Position numbers and translations under genes: made by a program. A DNA stretch of 64,000 nt from CADEDV01 sp964596345 (GTDB taxonomy: Bacteria; Bacteroidota; Bacteroidia; Chitinophagales; Chitinophagaceae): contig CAZQSZ010000006.1 of assembly GCA_964596345.1 (NCBI GenBank), positions 310,001 through 374,000 of the forward strand, read 5' to 3'. Every line of letters starts with the position of its first letter. Within the stretch, counting starts at the first letter, position 1. Positions 45,863 through 55,841 of the stretch are shown piece after piece. The notes beneath the pieces were generated by a model, which made no database searches, had not been told where the DNA came from, and saw nothing but the letters and a program-made list of their open reading frames with translations.

Positions 45863-47113
45863 TCAGGCCAGTTCCAGAACCGTGATTTCCGGCAAAATGC
45901 CCACCCGGCCAGGGTAGCCAATGAAACCAAAGCCCCGGTTCACATACAATTTCTGGTTTTCCTTTTCATATAAACCGGCCCACTGCTTATATACATACTG
46001 GACGGGGCTCCACCGGAAACCCGGTATCTCCACCCCAAACTGGGCACCATGGGTATGACCGGAGAGCACCAGGTCAATATCCTTGTACTCTTTTGTTACC
46101 TCCGACTCCCAGTGGGAAGGGTCATGGCTCATTAATATTTTAAAGGGGTATGCAGCCGCCCCATCATATGCTTTTGCAAGACTGCCATAACTATGGAAAT
46201 TTTGACGACCGCTGATATTTTGTACCCCCAGTAAACCGATCCGGTGCCCGTCCTTTTCAATACCAATATGTTCGTCATTCAGCAAACGCCAGCCCAGGGA
46301 GGCATGGACCTGCTTAAGTTGTTCAAGATTAGCTCTTTTTTCTTCCGGACTGCCCCACTGCACATAATCGCCGTAATCATGATTACCCAGGGTAGAATAA
46401 ACGCCCAGCGGAGCCTCCAGTTTATCAAACACATCCATATACTCCTTCATTTCATCAGCCGTATTGTTCACCAGGTCGCCGGTAAAAAGGATAAGATCAG
46501 GCTTTTCATACATGATCTTTTCAACCCCTTTTGCAACGGCAGCTTTGTCAGTAAAGCTGCCCGAATGAATATCAGAAATGTGGACGATCTTCAACCCTTT
46601 AAATACGGGCGGGAGATTGGCATAGCTCAACTGAAAACGCTTTAACTGGTAATTATATTTATTGCCAAACCCATAGATAAGAGTGCCGAATAATCCGCCG
46701 CCAAATAACATCCCCGCCCAGCTCAGAAAAACGGAACGGGAAATAGCGTCGCCTTCAGGAACAACCCCGTCAGCATTCTCCTTTTTAAACAATTTGGCTC
46801 CTATCCATTGAAACAGCCGCCTGATATCATCCACCAGGAAAAAAACAGCGGCGATCAATTTGGCAAAGAATATTCCTGCTATAATGGCAAAAACAGTGGT
46901 CCGTACAAACCGGGCCTGGTGCTGGAACTGCAGGTAAGGGAGCAATAAAAGCACCACAATGGCACCCACAGAAACGACCCAGTAGGTGCTATAGATGATG
47001 GTCCTCATCCTTCCACTGGCGGCATGAGACACAACTTTCACCGCCTGGAAACAGTAAATATCCAATACTATCATAAAACCGATCAGGATCCACCAAAATG
47101 GAGAATTACGCAT
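45863..47113 (-). CDS. Membrane-anchored metallophosphoesterase
   Basis: The protein has 416 residues. Three N-terminal hydrophobic helices (about 8-26, 42-62, 72-96) and one near 128-148 precede a calcineurin-like phosphoesterase domain. All the metal-binding blocks are present: HISDIHSG, FTGDLVNN, LGNHDYGD, MSHDPSHW and LSGHTHGAQFG. This is the YkuE/YaeI-like group, some of which act on lipids or cell-envelope pyrophosphates. The substrate is unknown. It is divergent from parA over 158 bp. Confidence 0.85.
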   Translation of the reverse strand: MRNSPFWWILIGFMIVLDIYCFQAVKVVSHAASGRMRTIIYSTYWVVSVGAIVVLLLLPYLQFQHQARFVRTTVFAIIAGIFFAKLIAAVFFLVDDIRRLFQWIGAKLFKKENADGVVPEGDAISRSVFLSWAGMLFGGGLFGTLIYGFGNKYNYQLKRFQLSYANLPPVFKGLKIVHISDIHSGSFTDKAAVAKGVEKIMYEKPDLILFTGDLVNNTADEMKEYMDVFDKLEAPLGVYSTLGNHDYGDYVQWGSPEEKRANLEQLKQVHASLGWRLLNDEHIGIEKDGHRIGLLGVQNISGRQNFHSYGSLAKAYDGAAAYPFKILMSHDPSHWESEVTKEYKDIDLVLSGHTHGAQFGVEIPGFRWSPVQYVYKQWAGLYEKENQKLYVNRGFGFIGYPGRVGILPEITVLELA

Positions 47114-47271
47114 ACAATAAAATTAAAGCCCGGTAGCTTATCCCCGGTTGTTTGCTTAACGCTTATTTTTGCCGAATGGTTAAAATTGGGCAAAACTAAA
47201 TTTTGAGTTCTTAGTTTCAGTCGGCAATTTTACCATGAACAATTAAACATTACCAAGGAGTTTTCGGCAAA

Positions 47272-48075
47272 ATGGCAAGAATCATCGGTGTAGCAAATCA
47301 GAAAGGAGGTGTGGGCAAGACCACCACCGCTATTAACCTGGCGGCCAGTCTTGCCGTACTGGAATATAAAACATTGTTGGTGGACGGCGATCCGCAGGCC
47401 AACAGCACCACTGGTGTGGGATTTGATCTCCACAATGTGACCCAGAGCCTGTATGATTGCATGGTCAACCAGACCAAGGCTAAAGATGTGATCCTGAAAA
47501 CCGATATTCCCAATCTTGACCTCATTCCTTCGCATATTGACCTGGTGGGTGCCGAAATTGAAATGATCAATTATCCCAACCGGGAGATGGTGCTCAAGAA
47601 CCTGCTGGATGCAATACGGGAGGAGTATGATTTTATCATCATCGACTGCTCTCCTTCTCTTGGCCTGATCACTGTCAATGCATTAACTGCTGCCGATTCG
47701 GTGGTGGTGCCGGTACAATGCGAATTTTTTGCCCTGGAAGGTTTGGGTAAATTATTAAACACGATCAAGATCGTTCAGAGCCGCCTGAATACTGCACTTG
47801 TAATAGAAGGTATATTGATGACCATGTATGATGGACGGCTCCGCCTCTGCAACCAGGTGGTAAGTGAGGTAAGGCGTCATTTTGAGGACATGGTATTCAG
47901 CACTATCATTCACCGGAATGCCCGGTTGAGCGAAGCTCCCAGTGTAGGTAAGCCCGTGATCTTATACGATGCTAACAGCAAAGGATCCATGAACTACCTG
48001 AACCTTGCCAAAGAAATTCTTCAGAAAAACGATATGACGAAGATCAAACAGGATGAAAGGATCTTAGAGTTATGA
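47272..48075 (+). CDS. parA: Chromosome-partitioning ATPase ParA/Soj
   Basis: The protein has 267 residues with a deviant Walker A (NQKGGVGKTTT, signature K11 and K16) at the very start. IIIDCSPSLGLI is the Walker B region. The short N terminus without a helix-turn-helix marks the chromosomal Soj type. It forms the segregation system with ParB by ATP-dependent DNA binding. An AAGGAG ribosome-binding site (47255-47260) precedes the start by 11 bp. The parB gene follows after 50 bp. Confidence 0.95.
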   Translation: MARIIGVANQKGGVGKTTTAINLAASLAVLEYKTLLVDGDPQANSTTGVGFDLHNVTQSLYDCMVNQTKAKDVILKTDIPNLDLIPSHIDLVGAEIEMINYPNREMVLKNLLDAIREEYDFIIIDCSPSLGLITVNALTAADSVVVPVQCEFFALEGLGKLLNTIKIVQSRLNTALVIEGILMTMYDGRLRLCNQVVSEVRRHFEDMVFSTIIHRNARLSEAPSVGKPVILYDANSKGSMNYLNLAKEILQKNDMTKIKQDERILEL

Positions 48076-48125
48076 GCCAGTAAGCTGTGAGCCGATAGTC
48101 CTTAATTCCATTTCAAATTTCCAAC

Positions 48126-49043
48126 ATGAGTACGCCTAAACAAAATAAAGATGCCCTCGGTAAAGGCATCCGTTCTTTATTACAAAGTATAGATTCCGAC
48201 CTCAAGACCAGTACCGGTGCTATCAAACCTGCAGTAGTGGAAAATGTTACCGGCACCAATCGCATTCCTATTGATGAAATAGAGGTTAACCCCAAACAAC
48301 CCCGGCGTGATTTTGATGAGCAGGCCTTACAGGAATTAGCCAGCTCTATCAAACTCCATGATATTATTCAACCTGTTACGGTTTCCAAATTACCGTCAGG
48401 CAAATACAGGCTGATTTCCGGTGAACGAAGATTAAGAGCTTCTAAAATTGCGGGCTTAACGGATATACCTGCTTATATCCGCCAGGCCAATGATGCGCAA
48501 TTACTGGAACTGGCCCTGTTGGAAAACCTGCAGCGGGAAGACCTGAATGCCATGGAAGTGGCACTGAGCTATAAACGCATGATGGAAGAGCTGGATTACA
48601 CCCAGGAACAGGTAGGTGAACGGATGAGTATTGACAGAAGTACGGTGGCTAATTTCATCCGCTTATTAAAATTACCGCCCGATATTCAGTTAGCCGTCCG
48701 GAATGGAGAACTCAGCATGGGCCATGCAAGGGCATTGATCAATGTGGACAGCATCGACAAGCAGTTATATATTTTTAAAGAGATCAAACAAAGAGGCTTG
48801 TCGGTGAGGCAAACAGAAGAACTGGTCCGTAATCTCTACAAACAGGGCGGTGCTGTTAAAAAAACTTCAAAAAGCTCACTGGCCCCGGCCTTCCAGAAAA
48901 TAGAAGATAAATTAGCATCTCAATTCAGCACCAGGGTGAAACTGAAACACAGCCGTAATGGGAGTGGCCAGATCACTTTCGATTATTATTCACTGGAAGA
49001 GCTGAATAAATTGCTCAGCCAGTTAGATGTATCAGCTGATTGA
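48126..49043 (+). CDS. parB: Chromosome-partitioning protein ParB/Spo0J
   Basis: The protein has 305 residues. The N-terminal CTPase/ParB domain contains IEVNPKQPRRDFD and the GERRLRASK box. A central helix-turn-helix (about 160-215, with YTQEQVGERMSIDRSTVANFIRLLKLP) binds parS, and the C-terminal part dimerises. It works with ParA in origin segregation. I do not see a canonical parS palindrome in this window. The following DUF5683 and dapB genes give the usual Bacteroidota arrangement. Confidence 0.95.
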   Translation: MSTPKQNKDALGKGIRSLLQSIDSDLKTSTGAIKPAVVENVTGTNRIPIDEIEVNPKQPRRDFDEQALQELASSIKLHDIIQPVTVSKLPSGKYRLISGERRLRASKIAGLTDIPAYIRQANDAQLLELALLENLQREDLNAMEVALSYKRMMEELDYTQEQVGERMSIDRSTVANFIRLLKLPPDIQLAVRNGELSMGHARALINVDSIDKQLYIFKEIKQRGLSVRQTEELVRNLYKQGGAVKKTSKSSLAPAFQKIEDKLASQFSTRVKLKHSRNGSGQITFDYYSLEELNKLLSQLDVSAD

Positions 49044-49066
49044 TAAATTTTTTCTGAAAGGGATCT

Positions 49067-49723
49067 TTGATGATGCAAAAAACCGTAAACAGTTATTGGA
49101 AAAAAACTATTGTACTCACAGTCGTACTGTTTGCAGGTTATTTTTTACCGGCACAGCAACCCGATTCATTAATTAAAGTTATTCCGGAGGAAACAGTGGT
49201 TGCTACATCAGAAAAAACCAAAAAAGATACGGTAGTAAAAAAACACAGCCCCCGCACAGCAGCTATCCGTTCAGCCATTCTTCCGGGGCTTGGCCAGATC
49301 TACAATAAAAAATACTGGAAACTGCCTATCGTGTATGGTGCTATTGGCATCAGCGGCGGAATTTTCTTCTATAACCTGAAAAATTATAAAGACACCCGGT
49401 TCGCTTATAAAGTAAAATACAATATGCGGGTGAATCGCACTGATTCTGCTCTTTTCTCCAGCATAAAACCCACCCTGCAGCCACTAAGCGAAGAATCGTT
49501 GCGGTTTTACCGTGACCAGTTTCGCCGGGATGTTGATTATTCTGTCCTGTTTTTTGTGATCCTCTGGGGATTGAATGTGGTGGATGCCACGGTAGATGGA
49601 CATCTCAAAAGTTTTGACGTAAGCCCCGATCTCAGCCTCCGCATCAAACCTGGTCATAGTGAAATGGCGGGTACCAACGGTATCAGCCTCGTACTATCCC
49701 TGAAAGATAAAAGGACCCGGTAA
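49067..49723 (+). CDS. DUF5683-family membrane protein
   Basis: The protein has 218 residues with an N-terminal hydrophobic signal or anchor (about 12-28). The conserved SPRTAAIRSAILPGLGQIYNKKYWKLPIVYGA block (about 64-95) defines DUF5683. Two further hydrophobic stretches lie near 93-108 and 162-178. The function is unknown. It is regularly found between parB and dapB in Bacteroidota, which supports the gene call. It starts 23 bp after parB. Confidence 0.82.
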   Translation: MMMQKTVNSYWKKTIVLTVVLFAGYFLPAQQPDSLIKVIPEETVVATSEKTKKDTVVKKHSPRTAAIRSAILPGLGQIYNKKYWKLPIVYGAIGISGGIFFYNLKNYKDTRFAYKVKYNMRVNRTDSALFSSIKPTLQPLSEESLRFYRDQFRRDVDYSVLFFVILWGLNVVDATVDGHLKSFDVSPDLSLRIKPGHSEMAGTNGISLVLSLKDKRTR

Positions 49724-49806
49724 CCAGAATAAAGTTTTTCCTTTCTCTATTTTTAAAGTTACTTGCAGCAACAAACAGGCTATACGGGCACATTAAAACA
49801 AGTAGT

Positions 49807-50523
49807 ATGAATATTGCATTGATCGGTTATGGCAAAATGGGAAAAGCCATTGAAGAGACCGCTGTTCAGCGGGGACATACGATCGTTTTAAAAATTGACG
49901 AAAATAACCTGGTCGATTTCAATGCAGACAAAATAGCAAAGGCTGATGTCGCCATAGAATTCACCGGGCCGCATACAGCGCTGGATAATATTAAAAAAGC
50001 AATTGGCTTTACTATCCCGCTGGTTTGCGGCTCCACGGGCTGGACGGAAAGGATGGACGAAGTGAACCAACTGGTACAAGAAAAAAAGGGGACTTTTTTA
50101 TACGCCAGCAACTTCAGCATTGGCGTAAATATTTTCTTCGAGGTCAATAAAAAACTGGCGGCCCTGATGGCACCGCATAAAGAATATGAAGTGATCCTGG
50201 AAGAAGTGCATCATACCCAGAAAAAAGATGCCCCGAGTGGTACAGCTATTACACTGGCTGAACAGGTGCTTAACGAGATCAAAAGGAAAAAACGCTGGGT
50301 GAATGAACTGAGTGATAATCCCGAAGACCTGGAGATCATCAGCCAGCGGGAAGATCCGGCACCGGGCACCCACCATGTTAAATACTCTTCTGCCGTTGAT
50401 GATATAGAGATCGTTCATACTGCTCATAACCGGAAAGGGTTTGCCGCCGGTGCCGTACTGGCAGCTGAATTTATAAAAGATAAAAAAGGTATCTTCAGTA
50501 TGAAAGATGTTCTGGGATTATAA
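49807..50523 (+). CDS. dapB: 4-hydroxy-tetrahydrodipicolinate reductase
   Basis: The protein has 238 residues. The N-terminal Rossmann motif is IGYGKMGKAI (6-15). The substrate-binding loop is EEVHHTQKKDAPSGTAI (the HHxxKxDxPSGTA signature), with the proton-donating histidine and lysine. It reduces the cyclised product of DapA in lysine and meso-diaminopimelate synthesis. The length is on the short side of the family, as usual in Bacteroidota. No other dap genes are nearby. Confidence 0.95.
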   Translation: MNIALIGYGKMGKAIEETAVQRGHTIVLKIDENNLVDFNADKIAKADVAIEFTGPHTALDNIKKAIGFTIPLVCGSTGWTERMDEVNQLVQEKKGTFLYASNFSIGVNIFFEVNKKLAALMAPHKEYEVILEEVHHTQKKDAPSGTAITLAEQVLNEIKRKKRWVNELSDNPEDLEIISQREDPAPGTHHVKYSSAVDDIEIVHTAHNRKGFAAGAVLAAEFIKDKKGIFSMKDVLGL

Positions 50524-50550
50524 AGACATTCATCAACCCTGCTCACCACC

Positions 50551-52596
50551 ATGCTGAAAAACTTGTTACCCTGCCTCTTATTTCTTTCAGTTTGTTGTAC
50601 TGCAAACGCACAGATTTCTCCCACCGACAGCCTGCAAACTATTATCCGGGGAAAAAGCAAGGATAGCAACAGCATAAAGTCATTGCTGAAACTGGCCGAA
50701 ATCTATCGCTGGGAAAAACCTGATTCAGGCATCTACTATGCAGAACTGGCCATTCAGCAAAATGATCAGCTTCATTTATCACCCCGTTATACTGCTTTTG
50801 CCTGGAATTCTATCGGCTATGCCCGCTATATGAAAGCGGATTATCCCGGCGCCATCAAAGCTTTTGAATCCTATTACACGTTTTCCGAGAAAGCAAATGA
50901 TCTTATCAATATGGGCTTTGCGCTGAATAATGAAGGCAATGTTCATATAGAACTGGGCAACTATGTAAAAGCACTGGAAAAATACCAGCAGGCGCTGTCT
51001 GTGCGGCAAAAAGCCAGCGACAAGGGCGGCATTGCCATGAGTTATAACAATATTGGTTTTATCTACAAAGACATTGGTGATTATGAAAAAGCAATCCATA
51101 ATTTTTTATTCGCCCTGCGGGAATACGAACAACTGGATGATAAAAAAGCAGTAGCCAAAACGCATAATTTTATTGGTATCGTTTATGCAAAAAAGAAAGA
51201 ATACAACAAAGCCATTTCTCATTTAGAGCAGGGAATCGCCATTCAAAAAGCAGTTGATGATAAAAATGAACTGGCAATCAGCTACCAGTCCATTGCTTCC
51301 ATTTATAAAGAACAGGAAGATTACAGCCGCTCTGTTTCTTTCCTGAACGAGGCCATGAAAGTGTATGAAAGCAGCAATGATCTCCGGCAGATTGCACTGG
51401 TGCAGGCCGACCTGGGGGAGATTTACCTGCAAAAAAATAATTATGATTCTGCCGCCTGGTATTTCACCCGTTCTGTTGAGCTCAACCGCCAGATTGGCAA
51501 TAAGAGAAATATGGCCTCCTCACGGATAGGGCTCGCACAGGCAGCGATCCAACAAAAAAATTATATACTGGCAAAGCAATCCCTTGACAGTGCATTTGCT
51601 GTGATTGAAACAACCAGTAAGAAAGACGACCTGAAAAACTATTACCTGGTCGCTGCCGATTATTATGCTGCCACCGGCAACCCGGAGCTGGCATTGGAGC
51701 TGCATAAGAAGTATGCGGCGATCAAAGACACATTGCTCAATGAGGCCAATGTGAAAGCCATTGCCGATATGGAAGTGAAATATGAAACCGAAAAGAAAGA
51801 ACAGGAGATCAAACTTCAGCAATCGGAAATATCCCGGAAGAATATTGTGATTGCGGCCGTTGCAGGCCTTCTGGCCCTGGTAGTACTACTAGGATTTTCA
51901 GCCTACCGCCGTTACCGGCTGCAACAGCAAGCCCGTTTACAGGCAGAGATCATGAAGCAACAGGAGCTGGCTACCAAAGCAGTCATAGAAGCAGAGGAAG
52001 AAGAAAGAAAACGGATTGCCCGTGACCTGCATGATGGTGTGGGGCAAATGATGAGTGCAGCTAAAATGAACTTATCCGCCTTCGAATCCGAAATAAAATT
52101 TGCCTCTGCTGATCAGCAGCTTTCTTTTGAAAAGATCATTAGTCTCGTGGATGAAAGTTGTAAAGAAGTCAGAAGCGTATCACACAACATGATGCCGAAT
52201 GCATTATTAAAAAGCAGCCTCAGTTCTGCTGTACAGGATTTTATTGATAAATTAGATAAGAAAACAATACAGGTACATCTTTATACAGAAGGCCTTGACC
52301 AGCGGCTCGATGCGAATGTTGAAACGGTTTTATACCGTGTGATACAGGAATGTGTGAATAATGTGATCAAACATTCAGGCGCCAATATGCTGGACATTTC
52401 CGTGATAAGAGATGCTGATGGTATCAGCGCCACGATTGAAGACAATGGCAAAGGGTTTGATACCAAAGACAAATCAAAATTCGAAGGTATCGGCATGAAA
52501 AATATCAGCACAAGAGTGGAATACCTGAAAGGGGCTGTTGATTTTGATTCAAATCCCGGAAAAGGGACATTGGTCGCGGTGCATGTGCCCCTGTAA
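50551..52596 (+). CDS. TPR-containing NarL-type sensor histidine kinase 1
   Basis: The protein has 681 residues with a signal peptide (to about NAQ, residue 24). About seven TPR repeats fill residues 40-390 outside the cytoplasm. A transmembrane helix follows at about 431-450, then a coiled segment, HisKA_3 with the phosphoacceptor H494 in RDLHDGVGQ, and HATPase_c (GIGMKNISTRVEYL). The periplasmic TPR array is the probable sensor. It is paralogous to the next gene, and both should signal to the regulator at 54626. It starts 27 bp after dapB. Confidence 0.88.
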   Translation: MLKNLLPCLLFLSVCCTANAQISPTDSLQTIIRGKSKDSNSIKSLLKLAEIYRWEKPDSGIYYAELAIQQNDQLHLSPRYTAFAWNSIGYARYMKADYPGAIKAFESYYTFSEKANDLINMGFALNNEGNVHIELGNYVKALEKYQQALSVRQKASDKGGIAMSYNNIGFIYKDIGDYEKAIHNFLFALREYEQLDDKKAVAKTHNFIGIVYAKKKEYNKAISHLEQGIAIQKAVDDKNELAISYQSIASIYKEQEDYSRSVSFLNEAMKVYESSNDLRQIALVQADLGEIYLQKNNYDSAAWYFTRSVELNRQIGNKRNMASSRIGLAQAAIQQKNYILAKQSLDSAFAVIETTSKKDDLKNYYLVAADYYAATGNPELALELHKKYAAIKDTLLNEANVKAIADMEVKYETEKKEQEIKLQQSEISRKNIVIAAVAGLLALVVLLGFSAYRRYRLQQQARLQAEIMKQQELATKAVIEAEEEERKRIARDLHDGVGQMMSAAKMNLSAFESEIKFASADQQLSFEKIISLVDESCKEVRSVSHNMMPNALLKSSLSSAVQDFIDKLDKKTIQVHLYTEGLDQRLDANVETVLYRVIQECVNNVIKHSGANMLDISVIRDADGISATIEDNGKGFDTKDKSKFEGIGMKNISTRVEYLKGAVDFDSNPGKGTLVAVHVPL

Positions 52597-52611
52597 ATAC
52601 AAATTGCTGCC

Positions 52612-54558
52612 GTGAAGATCTTTACCAACGATAGTAAAAAAATATTGCTCCTGCTCAGCTTGGTCATCTTGTTGTATAATGACAGCAATGCACAGACCGA
52701 TCCCCGCCTGTTAAAGTCGCAATTAGCTACAGAAAAATCAACTGCAGGCAAGATTGATATCCTGCTGCAACTATGTGAGGCCTACCGGGCTGCCGATTTT
52801 GATTCCTGTTTGTTATTTTCCCGGCAGGCCATTACGCTACTGAAAAAAGAACCCAACCCTGCTAAACTGGCCAAAGCAGAAATGTTTGTATTCAGTTATT
52901 ATTACAACGAAGGCTATCCAGATTCTGCATTGGCGTTAGTGGAGAAAAATATTGCCTGGTTGGAAAAGGAAACCTCCCTCCTGCCGGAACTGGCCCAGTA
53001 TTACTCTTTTGCCGGTCTGTGTTATATGAAGATGGACCGAAAAAAAGATGCCCTCGATCATTTCTACCTGGCTTTGAAAAAAGCAGAATCCTGTAAAGAA
53101 TATCTGGTACAGCTAAAAGCAAGGGTCAATATTGGCTGGGCCATGATGGAATTGAACCAGTTTCCCGCTGCCATACAGAATTTCCACAGTGCCATCCGGC
53201 TGGTGGAAGAAAAAAAACTGACACAGGCTTATACAGCTGTTATTTTTAACAACCTGGCTTCCTGCTATGGTTCAGTAAATAACCTGGATTCTGCGCATCA
53301 TTTTGCGCAAAGGGCCATTGAGAAGGCTAAAGAGAACAATGATATTATTGCCCATGCCAATGGTTTATTCATTCTCGGTACGGCTTTAGAGAAACAAGGA
53401 AAACTGGATGAAGCCTTACAGTCATTCCTGGCAGCACAGCCGCTCCGCCAAAAAATCGGCGATCCCTTCTTTATAGTATCAGACCTGGCAGAGTTATCCA
53501 ACCTGTATGCAAAAATGGGGAAGACTACCGAAGGGATTCAAAGTGGCGAGGAAGCATTACGCATTGCAGCATCCAATAAGATCAGTGCCAAACTACCCAT
53601 GATCTATACCGCCCTTGCCAGCAATTACGAAGCGGCGAAACAATATAATAAAGCCATTGCTGCTTATAAAAAGATCAATGCATTACAGGACAGTATGTAT
53701 GCCGATGCCAATCCAAAAGCATTAGCAGAAATACAAACGCTGTATGAAACAGAAAAAAAAGTAAGGCTGATCGAACAAAAAGACAATAAGATACGCTTTC
53801 AGAATTTTTTATTCATGGGTATTGCAGGACTGGTCCTGCTGAGCGGGTTGTTACTCCATTCCCAGTACAAAAAATACCGTTTCAAAAAAGAAGCGCAGTT
53901 GCAGGCACAATTGCTGCAACAACAGGAACAGGCAGCTAAAGCGGTGCTGGAAGCAGAGGAAAATGAAAGACAGCGGATCGCCAAAGACCTCCATGATGGT
54001 GTAGGCCAGATGATGAGTGCGGCCAAAATGAACCTTTCGGCCTTTGAATCCTCCATACAGTTCTCCGATGCCGCACAAAAAATATCGTTTTCAAAAGCCA
54101 TCGAACTGGTGGACGAAAGCTGCAAAGAAGTTCGCACCGTTTCTCATACCATGATGCCGAGTGTATTGCTGAAGAAAGGGCTGCCTGCTGCCATCCGGGA
54201 TTTCACCGATAAATTGGATAAGAATACACTCCAGGTACGCCTCTATACAGAAGGACTTGAACAGCGGCTGGATTCAAATGTTGAGATCGTATTGTACCGG
54301 GTGATACAGGAATGTGTGAACAATGTGATCAAACATGCCCGGGCTGGCACATTGGATATTTCTGTGATCAGGGACCGGGATGGAATCAATGCCACGATTG
54401 AGGACAATGGAAGCGGCTTTGATTCGACCGATAAAGAAAAATTTGAAGGCATCGGGCTGAAGAATATCATCACCCGGATCGAATACCTGAAAGGCACAGT
54501 GGATTTCGACTCTGCCCCGGGCCGGGGAACTGTAGTGGCCCTGCATGTACCGGTTTAA
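52612..54558 (+). CDS. TPR-containing NarL-type sensor histidine kinase 2
   Basis: The protein has 648 residues from a GTG start, 15 bp after its paralogue. The order is the same: signal peptide, about six TPRs (40-370), a membrane helix near 398-418, HisKA_3 with H461 in KDLHDGVGQ, and an ATPase domain (GIGLKNIITRIEYL). The kinase cores share long near-identical blocks such as GQMMSAAKMNLSAFES and YRVIQECVNNVIKH. The TPR sensor halves are much more diverged. This suggests a recent tandem duplication with sensor specialisation. Confidence 0.88.
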   Translation: MKIFTNDSKKILLLLSLVILLYNDSNAQTDPRLLKSQLATEKSTAGKIDILLQLCEAYRAADFDSCLLFSRQAITLLKKEPNPAKLAKAEMFVFSYYYNEGYPDSALALVEKNIAWLEKETSLLPELAQYYSFAGLCYMKMDRKKDALDHFYLALKKAESCKEYLVQLKARVNIGWAMMELNQFPAAIQNFHSAIRLVEEKKLTQAYTAVIFNNLASCYGSVNNLDSAHHFAQRAIEKAKENNDIIAHANGLFILGTALEKQGKLDEALQSFLAAQPLRQKIGDPFFIVSDLAELSNLYAKMGKTTEGIQSGEEALRIAASNKISAKLPMIYTALASNYEAAKQYNKAIAAYKKINALQDSMYADANPKALAEIQTLYETEKKVRLIEQKDNKIRFQNFLFMGIAGLVLLSGLLLHSQYKKYRFKKEAQLQAQLLQQQEQAAKAVLEAEENERQRIAKDLHDGVGQMMSAAKMNLSAFESSIQFSDAAQKISFSKAIELVDESCKEVRTVSHTMMPSVLLKKGLPAAIRDFTDKLDKNTLQVRLYTEGLEQRLDSNVEIVLYRVIQECVNNVIKHARAGTLDISVIRDRDGINATIEDNGSGFDSTDKEKFEGIGLKNIITRIEYLKGTVDFDSAPGRGTVVALHVPV

Positions 54559-54625
54559 ATCCTGCTAATAATCACTGCTTAATTTTTTCTGCCCGCTTAA
54601 ATTATAGTACTTTCATTGAGCACAC

Positions 54626-55267
54626 ATGAAGAACGAAAAAATTACCCTGGCCCTGGTCGACGATCACCAGATCGTGATTGACGGATTGATGTCATTACTC
54701 AAAGGACATGATCGCTTCAAATTTATTTTTGCCTCCACCGACCCCACAGAAGTTGTACAAAAATTAACCCAAACCCCGGTTGATATTTTACTTACCGACA
54801 TTATGATGCCCGGCCTTCCAGGCAATGAACTGGCCAAACAAGTGAAACAAAAATTCCCGGCTATTAAAATATTAGCCCTCTCTATGAGTGGCCAGGGCGA
54901 CCTGGTGAATGAAATGATCAATGACTCCGATATTTCCGGTTATGTGCTGAAAAATATTGGCAAGCAGGAACTCCTGAAAGCGCTGGATAAAATTGCTGCC
55001 GGCGGCATCTACTTCAGCGAAGAAGTGATCGATGAATTGCAACGCAGCAGCCAGCGCAAAAAACAGAATGAAGATGCTCATCTCACTGACCGGGAAATCG
55101 AGATCATCCGGCTGATCGAAAAAGAATATAATAACAAACAGATCGCTGAGGCTTTATTCATCAGCGAAAGAACGGTGGAAACACATCGCAAGAATATCTT
55201 CCGAAAAACGGCTACCAATTCAGTAATCGGGTTAGTGAAATATGCCTATGAGCATAAGTTGATATAA
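54626..55267 (+). CDS. NarL/FixJ-family response regulator
   Basis: The protein has 213 residues. The receiver domain has D58 in ILLTDIMMPGLPG. The C-terminal LuxR-type helix-turn-helix (about 153-213) reads LTDREIEIIRLIEKEYNNKQ and ISERTVETHRKNI. It is co-oriented 67 bp after the two TPR kinases and is the likely shared output of both. Target genes cannot be inferred from the window. Confidence 0.9.
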   Translation: MKNEKITLALVDDHQIVIDGLMSLLKGHDRFKFIFASTDPTEVVQKLTQTPVDILLTDIMMPGLPGNELAKQVKQKFPAIKILALSMSGQGDLVNEMINDSDISGYVLKNIGKQELLKALDKIAAGGIYFSEEVIDELQRSSQRKKQNEDAHLTDREIEIIRLIEKEYNNKQIAEALFISERTVETHRKNIFRKTATNSVIGLVKYAYEHKLI

Positions 55268-55352
55268 ACCGGGGAAAATTGATGAAAGCTTCTTCACAGA
55301 TAAAACCAGGCCGATTTCCCTGTTAAAAAAGAGGGCGGGAACATATTCAATA

Positions 55353-55793
55353 CTATACGGCTGGGAAAGGGAGTTCACGAATCTCCTCCAGTTTACCCGA
55401 CAGTTTCTTATACCCATAACAATATTCCCCGTTGGTAATTACTAAATAAGGAACCGGAATACTGATATTATACCGCAGCAGTTGTTGTAACACTTTTTCA
55501 TCCAGCTTCACTTTCATCTCTTTGCACTCAATCATCATCCAGGGTTCGTGCCGGTTGTCATAAATCAGAATATCGAATCTTTTTTTCAATTCCCCTAATT
55601 GCAACTCCTTTTCCACGGCGATCAAAGCAGCCGGGTATTTTTTAACCTGCACCAGGTATTGCATAAAATTCTGCCGTACCCATTCTTCCGGGGTCAGGAG
55701 TATCCATTTCTTACGGATCGTATCCAGTATATACTCTTTCCCGTTTTCTGTCTTTATACTAAAGGCCGGTTCCGGAAATTCAATCTTTATCAT
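55353..55793 (-). CDS. Stand-alone HsdR N-terminal-like nuclease-fold protein
   Basis: The protein has 146 residues resembling the N-terminal PD-(D/E)XK part of type I restriction subunit R (HSDR_N_2 group). Candidate active-site residues are D74 in RFDILIYD and E89-x-K91 in MMIECKE. No HsdM, HsdS or helicase part is nearby, so it is not a restriction system. Short proteins of this kind occur in many Bacteroidota with unknown function. It is divergent from the AMP nucleosidase gene over 48 bp. Confidence 0.75.
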   Translation of the reverse strand: MIKIEFPEPAFSIKTENGKEYILDTIRKKWILLTPEEWVRQNFMQYLVQVKKYPAALIAVEKELQLGELKKRFDILIYDNRHEPWMMIECKEMKVKLDEKVLQQLLRYNISIPVPYLVITNGEYCYGYKKLSGKLEEIRELPFPAV

Positions 55794-55841
55794 TAGTCCA
55801 AAAATAAAGTTTTAAATTAGCAGAATTTAATTTGTTGAAAT

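Noticed and set aside
55353..55793. Type I restriction system
   Set aside because: Only an N-terminal nuclease-like fragment is present; there is no methylase, specificity or translocase gene nearby.
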